From positions 124,001-188,000 of the forward strand of contig NZ_JAACFS010000008.1 in the NCBI RefSeq assembly GCF_029051645.1: DNA of 64,000 nucleotides, read 5' to 3'. Shown one piece after another: positions 36,731 through 45,693 of the stretch. Position 1 is the first letter of the stretch. Each line of letters begins with the position of its first letter. The notes below the pieces were generated by a model that saw only the letters and a program-made list of their open reading frames with translations, was not told where the DNA came from and made no database searches. The stretch is from Bradyrhizobium sp. CSA112. GTDB taxonomy: Bacteria > Pseudomonadota > Alphaproteobacteria > Rhizobiales > Xanthobacteraceae. The translations under genes were made by a program, and so were the position numbers.

Positions 36731-38086
36731 ATGTCGTACCGTTCCGGTCATCATTATTCCGATCACCACCATCCCCATGACCACGGCCGGACGCCGCCCC
36801 GGCGTCCCGCCCCCCATGCGGCAAAGGCCGCAGCACTGGACGCCGACGGCTACACCATCGTCCATGCCGGCAAGCAGGTCCGGTTCGGCCCTGTCGTGTT
36901 CTGGATCGTTGTCGGCACAATCGTGCTGCTCGGCATGTGGTCGGCGGCGACCGCCACCTATTTCGCGTTCCGCGACGACGTCCTGACCCGGCTGATCTCC
37001 CGTCAGGCCGAGATGCAATACGCCTATGAAGACCGAATTGCGGAGCTACGCGCCAAGGTCGACCGCACCACCAGCCGCCAGTTGCTCGATCAGGAACAGT
37101 TCGACCAGAAGCTCGACCAGATCATGCGCCGCCAGACCGCGCTCGAATCGCGCGCCACTGCGCTTGGCGCGATTCCGGATAGCGCGGCCACCGGTTCGCT
37201 TCGGCCTCCGGCCCGCGGCGCGGCCTCGGAGACGCCGGCTTCCGGCACCCTGAAACCCTCCCCGATCAGCGACACCGTCATCTTCGTGGCGCCGCCGGAT
37301 CGCGAAGCGCGACTGGAATCGCGCGCGCCCATCGTCATCAAGCCGCAGCCAAATCAGTTCGCCAAGGTTCAGGGCATCGACAACGTTCTGGTCCGTCTGC
37401 AGACCTCGCTCGATTCGGTCGAGCGGCGGCAGATGGCGGCGTTGAGCTCGGTCGAGGACGGCATGGAATCGCGCCTCCGCCGCATGCGCGGCGTGTTCAC
37501 CGATCTCGGCCTCGACATGGCGCAGCTCGAAGCGGCAACGCCTCGTTCCGCCATCGGCGGCCCGTTCGTGCCGGTGAAGCTTTCGGCCGACGCCGGCACG
37601 TTCGAGCGCCAGCTCTACCGGATCAACGTCACCCGTGCCCAGATGCAGCGCCTCAACGCGACGCTGGCGCTGGTCCCCTATCGCAAGCCCGTTGTCGGCG
37701 AGGTCGAATTCACCTCGGGCTTCGGTGTTCGCAGCGATCCGTTCCTCGGCCGCCCGGCCATGCACACCGGTCTCGACTTTCGCGCCGCCACCGGCGATCC
37801 CGTGCGCGCCACCGCGAACGGCAAGGTCGTCTCATCGGGATGGATGGGCGGTTACGGCCGCATGGTGGAGATCGATCATGGCAACGGGTTGTCGACCCGC
37901 TATGGCCATCTGTCGGAAATTCACGTCAGGGTCGGCGACGCCGTCAGGATCGGCCAGGTGATCGGCGCCGTCGGCTCGACCGGCCGCTCCACCGGCCCAC
38001 ATCTGCATTATGAAACGCGGATCGACGGCGACGCGGTCGACCCGCAGAAGTTTTTGCGCGCGGGCGTCAGGTTGAGCGCGGGCTGA
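36731..38086 (+). CDS. M23 peptidoglycan endopeptidase, membrane-anchored
   Basis: A 451-residue protein. The first 20 residues are His-rich (SGHHYSDHHHPHDHG). A membrane helix follows (about 54-80), then a coiled coil near 90-150, and a C-terminal LytM/M23 domain: FTSGFGVRSDPFLGRPAMHTGLDF with the zinc His and Asp, and GPHLHYE with the last zinc His. It would cut peptide cross-links in the wall or activate amidases. Start at the ATG 36731 with GGGAG upstream; a GTG at 36725 is possible. All zinc ligands are present, so it is probably active rather than an EnvC-type inactive activator. Confidence 0.92.
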   Translation: MSYRSGHHYSDHHHPHDHGRTPPRRPAPHAAKAAALDADGYTIVHAGKQVRFGPVVFWIVVGTIVLLGMWSAATATYFAFRDDVLTRLISRQAEMQYAYEDRIAELRAKVDRTTSRQLLDQEQFDQKLDQIMRRQTALESRATALGAIPDSAATGSLRPPARGAASETPASGTLKPSPISDTVIFVAPPDREARLESRAPIVIKPQPNQFAKVQGIDNVLVRLQTSLDSVERRQMAALSSVEDGMESRLRRMRGVFTDLGLDMAQLEAATPRSAIGGPFVPVKLSADAGTFERQLYRINVTRAQMQRLNATLALVPYRKPVVGEVEFTSGFGVRSDPFLGRPAMHTGLDFRAATGDPVRATANGKVVSSGWMGGYGRMVEIDHGNGLSTRYGHLSEIHVRVGDAVRIGQVIGAVGSTGRSTGPHLHYETRIDGDAVDPQKFLRAGVRLSAG

Positions 38087-38130
38087 GAGCTCATCTCCGA
38101 AAGAAGCCCGCGCCACGCTGAGACCAGCCG

Positions 38131-39294
38131 TCAGTGTCGCCCGCCTCTGCCGAAGCCGCCGCCACCGTGACCGCCGCCGAAGCCACCAGGACCGCCTCCC
38201 GGAGGGCCAACGCCGCCTAGTCCGGGGGGACCGCCGCCTGGGGGCTCGCCTGGACCGAGGCCTCCGTGGCCGCCGCGCCCGCCGTGCGCATCAGGGCGGC
38301 TGCCACCGGGGACATTGGATCCACCGCCACCACTGTGCCCTGGCGCTCCGCCGGGTGTCCGATCGGGCCCGGGCGGACCCTGCATCGAAGATCCCGGGAA
38401 ATGACTTACCGACTGGACCGATTCAACGCGCAAACCCTGGACGCCATCGCGAACGGCATTCACCACCACGCGCATGTCCTTGCCCGGCTCGAAGCGCGAC
38501 GTGTCGCGCGCCACATATCCTGAACCGAGCTGCAGATTGGGACCGACGCGCCGCACATAAGCTTCAATCGACAAGCGCGTGGCGCCGGACAAATCAGAGA
38601 GGTCATCGGCTCTCGCGCGCGCGACCTGCATTGTGCCTTGCAGAATACTTCCTTCGACCTGAACGCGTTGACCAACCAGCGCGGCATCGACGCCGCCGAG
38701 CCGCAAGCCACCGATCCTCAAGCCGTCGCGACCCCGTTCCAACGGTCCCGTCACACGCGTGGTGACGTTGCGACGCTGCTCGACCAGGCTTGCGACAATC
38801 ACGCCGTCGGTGCGCCGAAGCCCTGAGACAGCCACTTGCGTACCAACGCGACGCCAGCTTTCACGACCCGTCGACACGACGTTCTGGCCGAGGACGGTCA
38901 TCTCGCCGCCCTTGATACTTTCAATCGGCCCTATGACTTCGCTGACCGCGTCGATGCGCCTGGTGGTCAGCGTGCCGTTCGACTGGCGCTGCGCCACGAC
39001 GCGCGCAACATGCCCGATCCGCAACGCCTTCACTGACGCAGCCTCGCCGTCGATCCTCACCGGCACGTCCGGTGCGTAGCCGATGCGCTCGCCGTTGACG
39101 AAGATGCTGCCGAAACGCTGGATGACGCCGACAATGCCGGTGCCGCCGATCCCGTGATCATCGCCGCGCGAGATCCCGGTGCCACCGATGCCCTGGTCGT
39201 TGCCGCGCTTGACCTGTGCCCATAGTGGGGACGTTCCGGCGAGCCAAAATCCCGCCAGCAGCAAGCGACGCGTGATGATTGGGGGCTTCGTCAT
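38131..39294 (-). CDS. DUF5666-domain secreted protein with Gly-rich tail
   Basis: A 387-residue exported protein. The N-terminus has TRRLLLAGFWLAG, a Tat-like signal. Residues 30-55 hold repeated GIGGTGI units. The core is DUF5666-type beta repeats (GPIESIKGGEMTVLGQNV; VTGPLERGRDGLRIGGLRLG). The C-terminal 95 residues are Gly/Pro/His-rich (PPGGGPGGFGGGHGGGGFG), likely disordered. Its ATG overlaps the stop of the upstream DUF6502 gene (TGATG at 39292-39296), so the two are coupled. Function unknown. Confidence 0.86.
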   Translation of the reverse strand: MTKPPIITRRLLLAGFWLAGTSPLWAQVKRGNDQGIGGTGISRGDDHGIGGTGIVGVIQRFGSIFVNGERIGYAPDVPVRIDGEAASVKALRIGHVARVVAQRQSNGTLTTRRIDAVSEVIGPIESIKGGEMTVLGQNVVSTGRESWRRVGTQVAVSGLRRTDGVIVASLVEQRRNVTTRVTGPLERGRDGLRIGGLRLGGVDAALVGQRVQVEGSILQGTMQVARARADDLSDLSGATRLSIEAYVRRVGPNLQLGSGYVARDTSRFEPGKDMRVVVNAVRDGVQGLRVESVQSVSHFPGSSMQGPPGPDRTPGGAPGHSGGGGSNVPGGSRPDAHGGRGGHGGLGPGEPPGGGPPGLGGVGPPGGGPGGFGGGHGGGGFGRGGRH

Positions 39295-40163
39295 CACTGA
39301 CCGCCTTCACCTGCATCATCAGCCGCACCGTCCGGATCTTCGGAATAGATGTAGACGCCGAAATTCCACCGGCTGTTGCCGCCCTTGTCCTTGGCCAGCG
39401 CGCGGTTGGCTTCGCGGTTCGCGACCTTCAATGCCTCCATCGCAAGTTCGCGCGAGCGCGCCTCCAGCCGTTTCGCCAATTTCGGCGAGAGACCGTCGTA
39501 ATGCACTGCGCGTTCGAGGAAGCGCGGCGCCGGCCCGGAAACGTTCTCCGCTGCCGCCGCAACGTGATCATGTAGGTTGCGGCCGAGATAGTGCCATTTG
39601 CGATCGTCGTCGCCCCGCGGCACAAAGCCGGTGTCGACCAGCACGATCTCATCGTCGCCATTGATGGTGACGAGCTTGCGATCCTGCCATTCGTCAAGCA
39701 CCGCGCGCGGGCGCACGTCCTTTGTGATGGACTCGACGAGCTGCTCGAACGACGGCGCGTCGCCTTCCGCGGTGCGCGGCAGCGGCAGCGGCTCGCCTTT
39801 CGCATCGGTGAACTCAGGCGCGGCGAGCCAGCGCGCGATGATCGCGCTGGTGCGCGACAGCGTGGTCGGCGCCTCATGGACCGGCGCGCCAGCGCCGCGC
39901 AACCGTGCCACCTCCTTGCGATGGATCCCGGTGAGCAGGCTGACGCGGCTGTCGGTCTGCTCCTTGCCCTCCAGCTCGAAGTCGTGCTCGGCGACGTTGA
40001 CAAAGAGCTCGCGCAACAACTGCGCCAGTGCCGGAAATGTCATGCCGCTGCGGATGCAAAGCCGGACCAGCGGACGCAATAGCCGCGCCAGCGGCGCATG
40101 CAGCTTCGCCGCGGCGTTCGGCTGGTGCGAGGCCGGCTTCGAAATCCCGGATTTGGCATTCAT
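39294..40163 (-). CDS. DUF6502-family protein
   Basis: A 289-residue soluble protein with no signal peptide. It contains LHAPLARLLRPLVRLCIRSGMTFPALAQLLRELFVNVAEHDF and SRVSLLTGIHRKEVARLRG, a helix-turn-helix-like arrangement typical of DUF6502. It may therefore be a DNA-binding regulator. It is translated just before DUF5666, and these two families are often neighbours. The ATG at 40163 is used; an upstream ATG at 40205 lies in the AT-rich spacer and is less likely. Confidence 0.82.
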   Translation of the reverse strand: MNAKSGISKPASHQPNAAAKLHAPLARLLRPLVRLCIRSGMTFPALAQLLRELFVNVAEHDFELEGKEQTDSRVSLLTGIHRKEVARLRGAGAPVHEAPTTLSRTSAIIARWLAAPEFTDAKGEPLPLPRTAEGDAPSFEQLVESITKDVRPRAVLDEWQDRKLVTINGDDEIVLVDTGFVPRGDDDRKWHYLGRNLHDHVAAAAENVSGPAPRFLERAVHYDGLSPKLAKRLEARSRELAMEALKVANREANRALAKDKGGNSRWNFGVYIYSEDPDGAADDAGEGGQ

Positions 40164-40196
40164 GGCAAATTGTACCGGCACGCGGCGTGGGACACA

Positions 40197-40247
40197 ATCC
40201 CACATTTTTCTGAATCATGATTGACGTGTGAAATATTCCCACATATT
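40197..40247. promoter_or_regulatory. divergent promoter with repeats and palindrome (DUF6502 / unknown)
   Basis: TCCCACAT occurs twice, at 40197-40204 and 40236-40243, on either side of the perfect palindrome AATCATGATT (40213-40222). The spacer is AT-rich compared with its surroundings. The repeats could be half-sites for the DUF6502 protein or another regulator. Confidence 0.48.
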
Positions 40248-40277
40248 AAAAACCGTCAACCGCGGGGAAATCGACGC

Positions 40278-40802
40278 ATGTCTGGCCGTTCGGTCCGAGT
40301 TTCCGCCTCCACCACCAGCGATGTCCTGACCGAGCGCGACAGGCGCGACGGTGGGTTAACCAACGGTGATAGTTCTATGTGCTTTGACTTGTGGCTGGCG
40401 GATGCGTGCAGGACGGCGGACGTCTCCTATGACGACTTCATCTTGACGATCGCTATCGGTGGTTACCCCTGCCTGCCGGGTACTGCCCCCGGCTCTCCCC
40501 GCACCTTCGACGAAACCGATCTGCTCGCACTCTACGTCTATGGCCGGTTGCTTGCCTTCGGTCTCAACGTCCTGCGGGCTGGCGAATATGCTAGTCGCGT
40601 GCATGACGCGCTGAGAGCCAACGCGGACACGACATCCGTCGCTATCGTCGCCACGTCACACGGCGGCAAGCGTGTGGTGGTCGAGCTCGAATCACAGGCG
40701 CCGGCGCGATCCGAGAAGATCGAGTTCGACATCTCCGAGATTCAGAAATTCCTGAACAGGCGGATCGAACGCCCCCGCGAAGAGCAAACCCAAGATCAAT
40801 GA
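40278..40802 (+). CDS. unknown protein, divergent from DUF6502
   Basis: A 174-residue protein, probably cytoplasmic. No signal or membrane segment. Middle segment: FDETDLLALYVYGRLLAFGLNVLRAGEYASRVHDAL, faintly like a MerR-type helix pair but not clear enough to call. The C-terminus ends in EFDISEIQKFLNRRIERPREE. The ATG at 40278 has GGGGA 9 bases upstream. The family is not recognised. The 289 bases after it (to 41091) hold no convincing gene. Confidence 0.7.
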   Translation: MSGRSVRVSASTTSDVLTERDRRDGGLTNGDSSMCFDLWLADACRTADVSYDDFILTIAIGGYPCLPGTAPGSPRTFDETDLLALYVYGRLLAFGLNVLRAGEYASRVHDALRANADTTSVAIVATSHGGKRVVVELESQAPARSEKIEFDISEIQKFLNRRIERPREEQTQDQ

Positions 40803-41091
40803 GCTGTCTGATCCCAGTACACCACACCGCCCGGCGCCTGTCGGTGCTTCATATCCACTATCCCGACCTGTTTGGCAGGACGCACTCGGTGCAATGGGAC
40901 TGGCCGGCGTCGCGCTTCTAACCTCGCCGTTCCACAGTCACCTAACGTGGAACCGGCGCGCGCCCGCGTCGGTGAAATTTTTTGGGCCCCGTGTCGGCTC
41001 GCAGGGAGGCCAGGCGTCCTTGGGGCAGAGACTGAGCCAACCCAACCAAATCCTCCGATATACTCCGCTCAGTAATGGAGAAAGTAACGTC

Positions 41092-41541
41092 ATGTCCCAA
41101 GGCAATACCGTTCGTTTGCACCGTGTCTTCGCCACCAAGCCGGAGAAGGTTTTTCGCGCCTTCCTCGACGCGGAAGCCATGGCCAAGTGGCTGCCGCCCT
41201 ACGGCTTCACCTGCAAGGTCCACCATTTGGAGGCGAAGGTTGGCGGCACATTCAGGATGTCGTTCACGAATTTCACCACGAATGCGGGCCATTCGTTCGG
41301 CGGAGAATATCTGGAGATCGTCCCAAACGAGCGTATCCGCTACACCGATCGCTTCGACGATCCCAATCTGCCCGGCGTTATTGAGGTCACCGTGACCCTC
41401 AAGGCAGTGTCGGTCGGTACCGAAATCAACATCGAACAGACAAACCTGCCGACGGTGATTCCGGTCGAAGCCTGCTATCTCGGCTGGCAACAATCGCTTT
41501 CCCAGCTCGCGTCACTCGTGGAGCCGGATATTCCGGAATAG
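41092..41541 (+). CDS. SRPBCC/AHSA1-domain protein
   Basis: A 149-residue START-like fold protein: LHRVFATKPEKVFRAFLDAEAMAKWLPPYGF at the N-terminus, GGTFRMSF, GEYLEIVPNERIRYTDRFDDP, and GWQQSLSQLASLVEP at the end. This is the AHSA1 (Aha1 C-domain-like) subgroup, which binds small hydrophobic ligands. No ArsR regulator gene is next to it, as often seen for this subgroup. GGAG is 11 bases before the ATG. Confidence 0.88.
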   Translation: MSQGNTVRLHRVFATKPEKVFRAFLDAEAMAKWLPPYGFTCKVHHLEAKVGGTFRMSFTNFTTNAGHSFGGEYLEIVPNERIRYTDRFDDPNLPGVIEVTVTLKAVSVGTEINIEQTNLPTVIPVEACYLGWQQSLSQLASLVEPDIPE

Positions 41542-41583
41542 TAACGGCCTGAGGAGAGGCACCACGCTGTGGTGCCTTATCCT

Positions 41584-42807
41584 CTAATGCCCGACCTCGC
41601 CCGTAATGGTGTCGCCGAACAATTCCCACGCCTCGCCGTTGAACTTCATCAACTGCATCTGCTCGATCGGGAAGAAATCATTCGGCGCCGTGTTGATCTT
41701 GATACCCGGCAGCAGCACGTCGCTGGTGAAATCCTTCAGGTTCGCGGCCTGCTTCATCACGTTCTCACGGGTGAGGTTGTCGCCGCACTGCTTCAGCACC
41801 TGGACCATGGTCTGCGCCGTTGCATAGCCGTAGATGTTATTATTGTTGGTCTTGTCGCCGTCGGGGAAATATTTCTCCATGAAGGTGATCCAGGTCTTGA
41901 TGCCCGGATCGTCCTTCCACAATGGATCGGTCGGGTCCTTCAGGTAGGCCGTCGAGATGATGCCTTTGGCATTGTCGAGACCCGCGGGCTTCAGCACCGT
42001 TGCTACCGAGGTCGAGACGTTGCCGAGGAAATAGACCGGCTTCCAGCCGAGCTCGGCGACTTTGCGGATCGCCTGCGCCGCGCCCTTGGGCGCCGCCCAG
42101 GTCACGAGGATATTGGCGCCGGAATCCTTCAGCGCCACGATCTGCGAGTCGATGGTGGGATCCTGGACCTCATAAGACTTGTCGGCGATGATCATGCTGG
42201 CCTTGTCACCAAGGCCGTCGCGCAATCCCTTCATCTGGTCTTTGCCGGCGTCGTCGTTCTGCCAGAGTGCGGCGATCTTGCCGTTGGGATAATTCTTCAG
42301 GATGTAGGCGGCGTAGATGCGGCCCTCGCTCTGGTAGTTCGGCTGCCAGCCCATCGTCCACGGAAAATTTTGCGGATCGCCCCATTTGGTGGCGCCGGTC
42401 GCGACAAAGAGCTGCGGCACCTTCTTGGCGTTCATGTATTTCTGGGTCGCCGAGTTCGACTGCGTACCGAGCGGCTGGAAGATCAGGAGCACCTCGTCGC
42501 TTTCCACCAGCTTGCGCGCCTGCTCGACGGCTTTCGGTGGACTGAAGGCGTCGTCATAGCTGATGAAGTTGATCGTGCGGCCGTTGATGCCGCCTTCAGC
42601 GTTGACCTTGTTGAAATAGGCCGCCTGCGCCTTGCCGATCGTGCCATACGTCGACGCCGGGCCGCTATAGGGCATGATGTTGCCGACTTTGATTTCGGTA
42701 TCGCTGGCGCCGGGATCATATTTCTTCTGTGCGTCGGCCGTGGTGGCGACCATTGCAGCGACGGCGAACGCCGTCAGGGCACCAAGGTTCTGCAAGCGAA
42801 CCGGCAT
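41584..42807 (-). CDS. ABC-type branched-chain-amino-acid-like substrate-binding protein
   Basis: A 407-residue periplasmic binding protein. Signal peptide 1-26 (ends TTADA). The Peripla_BP_6/LivK fold shows in IKVGNIMPYSGPASTYGTIGKAQAAYFNKVNAEGGINGR. The C-terminus has a DFFPIEQMQLMKFNGEAWELFG motif found in the amide/aromatic/BCAA-like group. GGGAG precedes the ATG. No permease or ATPase gene lies beside it, so it is an orphan that must borrow a transporter. Ligand unknown. Confidence 0.9.
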   Translation of the reverse strand: MPVRLQNLGALTAFAVAAMVATTADAQKKYDPGASDTEIKVGNIMPYSGPASTYGTIGKAQAAYFNKVNAEGGINGRTINFISYDDAFSPPKAVEQARKLVESDEVLLIFQPLGTQSNSATQKYMNAKKVPQLFVATGATKWGDPQNFPWTMGWQPNYQSEGRIYAAYILKNYPNGKIAALWQNDDAGKDQMKGLRDGLGDKASMIIADKSYEVQDPTIDSQIVALKDSGANILVTWAAPKGAAQAIRKVAELGWKPVYFLGNVSTSVATVLKPAGLDNAKGIISTAYLKDPTDPLWKDDPGIKTWITFMEKYFPDGDKTNNNNIYGYATAQTMVQVLKQCGDNLTRENVMKQAANLKDFTSDVLLPGIKINTAPNDFFPIEQMQLMKFNGEAWELFGDTITGEVGH

Positions 42808-43081
42808 CGTTTTCTCCCGTCGTTTCTTGTTCTGACCAGATCCTGTTTTGACGAAGTCTCGCAAGCCGCTGCAACGCTTGCAAGCATGTGCTTATTCCGC
42901 ATGACGAAACAGCATTGTTGCCCGGCGCAAATTGTGATTGATGCGGATGGCGCCATGACTTGGCGTAATTGCAAGGCCCAGAGGTTGGACAGGATTGAAA
43001 CAGAACACACGAATTGGTCCGCGACACCCCAGGCTCGCGGCCGGGGGTTTCCGCTTCGCACGCTGGCTGGCGGCGAAGACC

Positions 43082-45157
43082 ATGGGGCTTGCGGGATTTC
43101 ACCAACTCGGATCTGATTTCGCCGACGCGCAGATTGCGCATGTTCGCGAGAAGCTCGCGCGAGGCGAAGCCGTCTATCTCGCTGGCCTCGGCGCACCCGG
43201 CACGCATAATTCAGGCCTGGCGCTGGTCGAGGTGACGCAGGCGGAAGGGCCACGGCTGATCGTCAGCAACGAGGAAGAGCGCTTTTCCGGCAACAAGCAC
43301 ACGACCGAATATCCGAAGCTGTCGATCGACGCTGCGGTGGCGACGCTGCGAGGCATGGGCCGCGATATCGGCGATATCGATGCCTGGCTCACGAGCTGGG
43401 ATTACCCGACGCTCGCCGGCACGCTGGCACGCTCGGTGCTGGAGGAATTGCCGCAGAGCTTTAAGCTCGCGCGCACCACCGAGGCCGCCGGCTTCGACGG
43501 CCGCCGCCTCGACCAGATGACGCGGACACCGAAGATCCTCGCGCGCCAGCTCGGACTTGCCGAGCGCGTGCCGCTGATCTGCCTGCCGCATCATGACAAC
43601 CATGCCTGGTTTTCCTATGCGGCCTCGCCGTTCACCGATGACAGTGAACCAACGGCGGTTGCGGTGCTCGACGGCACCGGCGACCAGGGCTCAATCTCGC
43701 TTTACGTCGTCGAGAACGGCGCGCTGCGCCAGCTCTACTGCAACGACAGCATGTTCGATTCACTCGGCGCGTTCTACAGCGTGATCTCGTCGACGCAGGG
43801 CGGCTGGACCTGGCTTTCCAGCGAGGGCCGATACATGGGCGCCGCCGCGTGGGGTGACATGGACCGTGCGAGCAATCCCTATTATGCGCGGTTGCGAGAC
43901 GTGCTGCATTTCGGCAGCAACGGCGATATCAGGCTTAATCGTGCAATGGCCAACTGGTATTGCGACCCCTTCGATCATCCCTACAAGCAGGCGCTCACCG
44001 ATATCCTCGGCGAACCGCTCAGGCCGGACCAGCTCTGGAATCCGGATGCGGTGCTGCGTGTCGAGGACATCCATCACCGCCCCGACACCAAAGACCGCCT
44101 CGACAAGGCGGCCGCGACCCAACTGGTGTTCGAAGACGCCATGATCCACGTCGTCGACCATCTGTTACGCGTCACCGGCGCCCGCCGGCTGGTCCTGACC
44201 GGCGGCGTGGCGTTGAACGCGGTCGGCAATATGCGATTGCTCGAGCATTTCAATGAGGCCTGGTTCGCCGAGGCGCAGCAGCGCAATGCGCGGCTCCATC
44301 TGTGGGTGCCGCCGGTTCCCGGCGATCCCGGCGTTACCATCGGCGCCGCCTGGCTGTTTGCGCATCTGGCGGGCGCGCCGCGCGGTGCGCCGATGACGCA
44401 CGCCTTCTATTGCGGCACGCCGCCATCGCAAGACGACATCGTCCGCGCCGTCGGGGCTGATGACATCGCCTCGCAACGGATCGGCGATATCTCGACCTCT
44501 GACGGCCTCGACGCGATCGCCGACCTGATGGCATTCATGGTGGCGCAAAGCGGCGTTATCGCGCTGTATCAGGGGGCGGCCGAAACTGGCCCCCGTGCGC
44601 TCGGCCACCGTTCGATCCTCGCCAACCCCTGCGACCCCAAAGCGCGCGAGCGCCTCAACGAGCGCGTCAAATACCGCGAGGCCATTCGCCCGCTGGCACC
44701 GATGGCGACGCTGGAGGCGGCACAACAGTATTTCGAACTGCTGCCCGGCGCCGCGGATGGCGGCTACAACGCCTACAATTACATGGTGCTGACGGCGCAT
44801 TCGAAGCCGCATGCCCGCGAAAAAATTCCGGCGGTCATTCATGCCGACGGCACCGGCCGCATCCAGATCGTGCGCGCAGGCGACGATCCCCTCACCTACG
44901 CCTATCTGAAGGCGCTCGGGCGCCATATCGGCGTCGAACTGTCCGTCAACACCTCATTCAATGTCGCAGGTCCCATCGCGCAAACGCCGCAGCAGGCGAT
45001 CGACACGCTGCGCCGCTCAAAAGGGCTCGATGCCGTCATCATGGTTGCCGACGACGGCACCGTGCACGCGGCCTGGCATGGCGGCGAGCGCGACAGCGGA
45101 AGGTTCAGAAACTGGCTTGCTGACTGGAAGGCATCAGCTTCCAGCCAGCCTGCCTGA
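43082..45157 (+). CDS. carbamoyltransferase, NodU/TobZ family
   Basis: A 691-residue enzyme that would move a carbamoyl group from carbamoyl-phosphate to a hydroxyl. The N-terminal Kae1-like fold has LGAPGTHNSGLALVEV, EEERFSGNKHTTEYP, CLPHHDNHAWFSY (metal His) and VLDGTGDQGSISLY. The C-terminal YrdC-like part has GPRALGHRSILANP and SVNTSFNVAGPI. NodU modifies Nod factor and TobZ modifies tobramycin, but no nod or antibiotic genes are near, so the acceptor is unknown. The ATG at 43082 is preferred; a TTG at 42995 would add 29 residues. Confidence 0.9.
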   Translation: MGLAGFHQLGSDFADAQIAHVREKLARGEAVYLAGLGAPGTHNSGLALVEVTQAEGPRLIVSNEEERFSGNKHTTEYPKLSIDAAVATLRGMGRDIGDIDAWLTSWDYPTLAGTLARSVLEELPQSFKLARTTEAAGFDGRRLDQMTRTPKILARQLGLAERVPLICLPHHDNHAWFSYAASPFTDDSEPTAVAVLDGTGDQGSISLYVVENGALRQLYCNDSMFDSLGAFYSVISSTQGGWTWLSSEGRYMGAAAWGDMDRASNPYYARLRDVLHFGSNGDIRLNRAMANWYCDPFDHPYKQALTDILGEPLRPDQLWNPDAVLRVEDIHHRPDTKDRLDKAAATQLVFEDAMIHVVDHLLRVTGARRLVLTGGVALNAVGNMRLLEHFNEAWFAEAQQRNARLHLWVPPVPGDPGVTIGAAWLFAHLAGAPRGAPMTHAFYCGTPPSQDDIVRAVGADDIASQRIGDISTSDGLDAIADLMAFMVAQSGVIALYQGAAETGPRALGHRSILANPCDPKARERLNERVKYREAIRPLAPMATLEAAQQYFELLPGAADGGYNAYNYMVLTAHSKPHAREKIPAVIHADGTGRIQIVRAGDDPLTYAYLKALGRHIGVELSVNTSFNVAGPIAQTPQQAIDTLRRSKGLDAVIMVADDGTVHAAWHGGERDSGRFRNWLADWKASASSQPA

Positions 45158-45195
45158 TAATTCGCTTCTTCCCTGAGATCGGGTGATCCACCGGT

Positions 45196-45693
45196 TCAGA
45201 GATCGACGCGTTCGCTCGCAACAGCCTTGCGTTCCGCCATGTTGAACCGGCCGCTATAGATCGGGCGCTCACCGGTCGTCGGACCAGGATACTGGACGAT
45301 GAATATCTCCCCGCCCGTCTCGGTGCGGAATTCGCCTTCAAAGTGCGGGTCGGGATGGAATAGCACCGTTCCCGGACCATGCAGCGTTCCGTCGATTGAA
45401 AACTCGCCTTTCAGGATGTGCCAGACCTGCGCGAAGCCATGATAGTGCTCGGGGTGATAGGCGCCGGGCTCAAGCCGCAGAATTCCCGCGTTCGGTTCGG
45501 TCGGCCGTTCCGGTCGCGGATGAAAAAGCATTTTGCCTGTTTCTCCCGGCCAGCGGATCGTCTCCCATTCGGCTTCGTCGAAATGGCGCGCCTCGTAAGG
45601 CTTGTGATCCTTTCGCGACGCTTCGCGCGCAGTCGTCAGTTCCGCATTAGCGGCCGCGGTATCGGGAATCTCCTTGCTCCTGACAGCACTCAT
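45196..45693 (-). CDS. cupin-domain protein
   Basis: A 165-residue protein with one cupin domain: GAYHPEHYHGFAQVWHILKGEFSIDG (metal His residues), then FHPDPHFEGEFRTETGGEIFIVQY. The N-terminal 50 residues are charged and probably flexible. The SD AAAGGGAGAG is strong. Its ATG overlaps the stop of the upstream XRE-cupin regulator (ATGA at 45690-45693), so it is likely a direct target in the same operon. Enzyme activity not clear. Confidence 0.88.
   Translation of the reverse strand: MSAVRSKEIPDTAAANAELTTAREASRKDHKPYEARHFDEAEWETIRWPGETGKMLFHPRPERPTEPNAGILRLEPGAYHPEHYHGFAQVWHILKGEFSIDGTLHGPGTVLFHPDPHFEGEFRTETGGEIFIVQYPGPTTGERPIYSGRFNMAERKAVASERVDL

Noticed and set aside
40949..40973. GGAAC-N16-CGGT before the SRPBCC gene
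   Set aside because: One mismatch in the essential CGTT and 119 bases from the start codon; too weak to call.
41584..45157. Nod-factor or antibiotic biosynthesis cluster around the carbamoyltransferase
   Set aside because: No nodABC, glycosyltransferase, NRPS or PKS gene is near; the enzyme stands alone.
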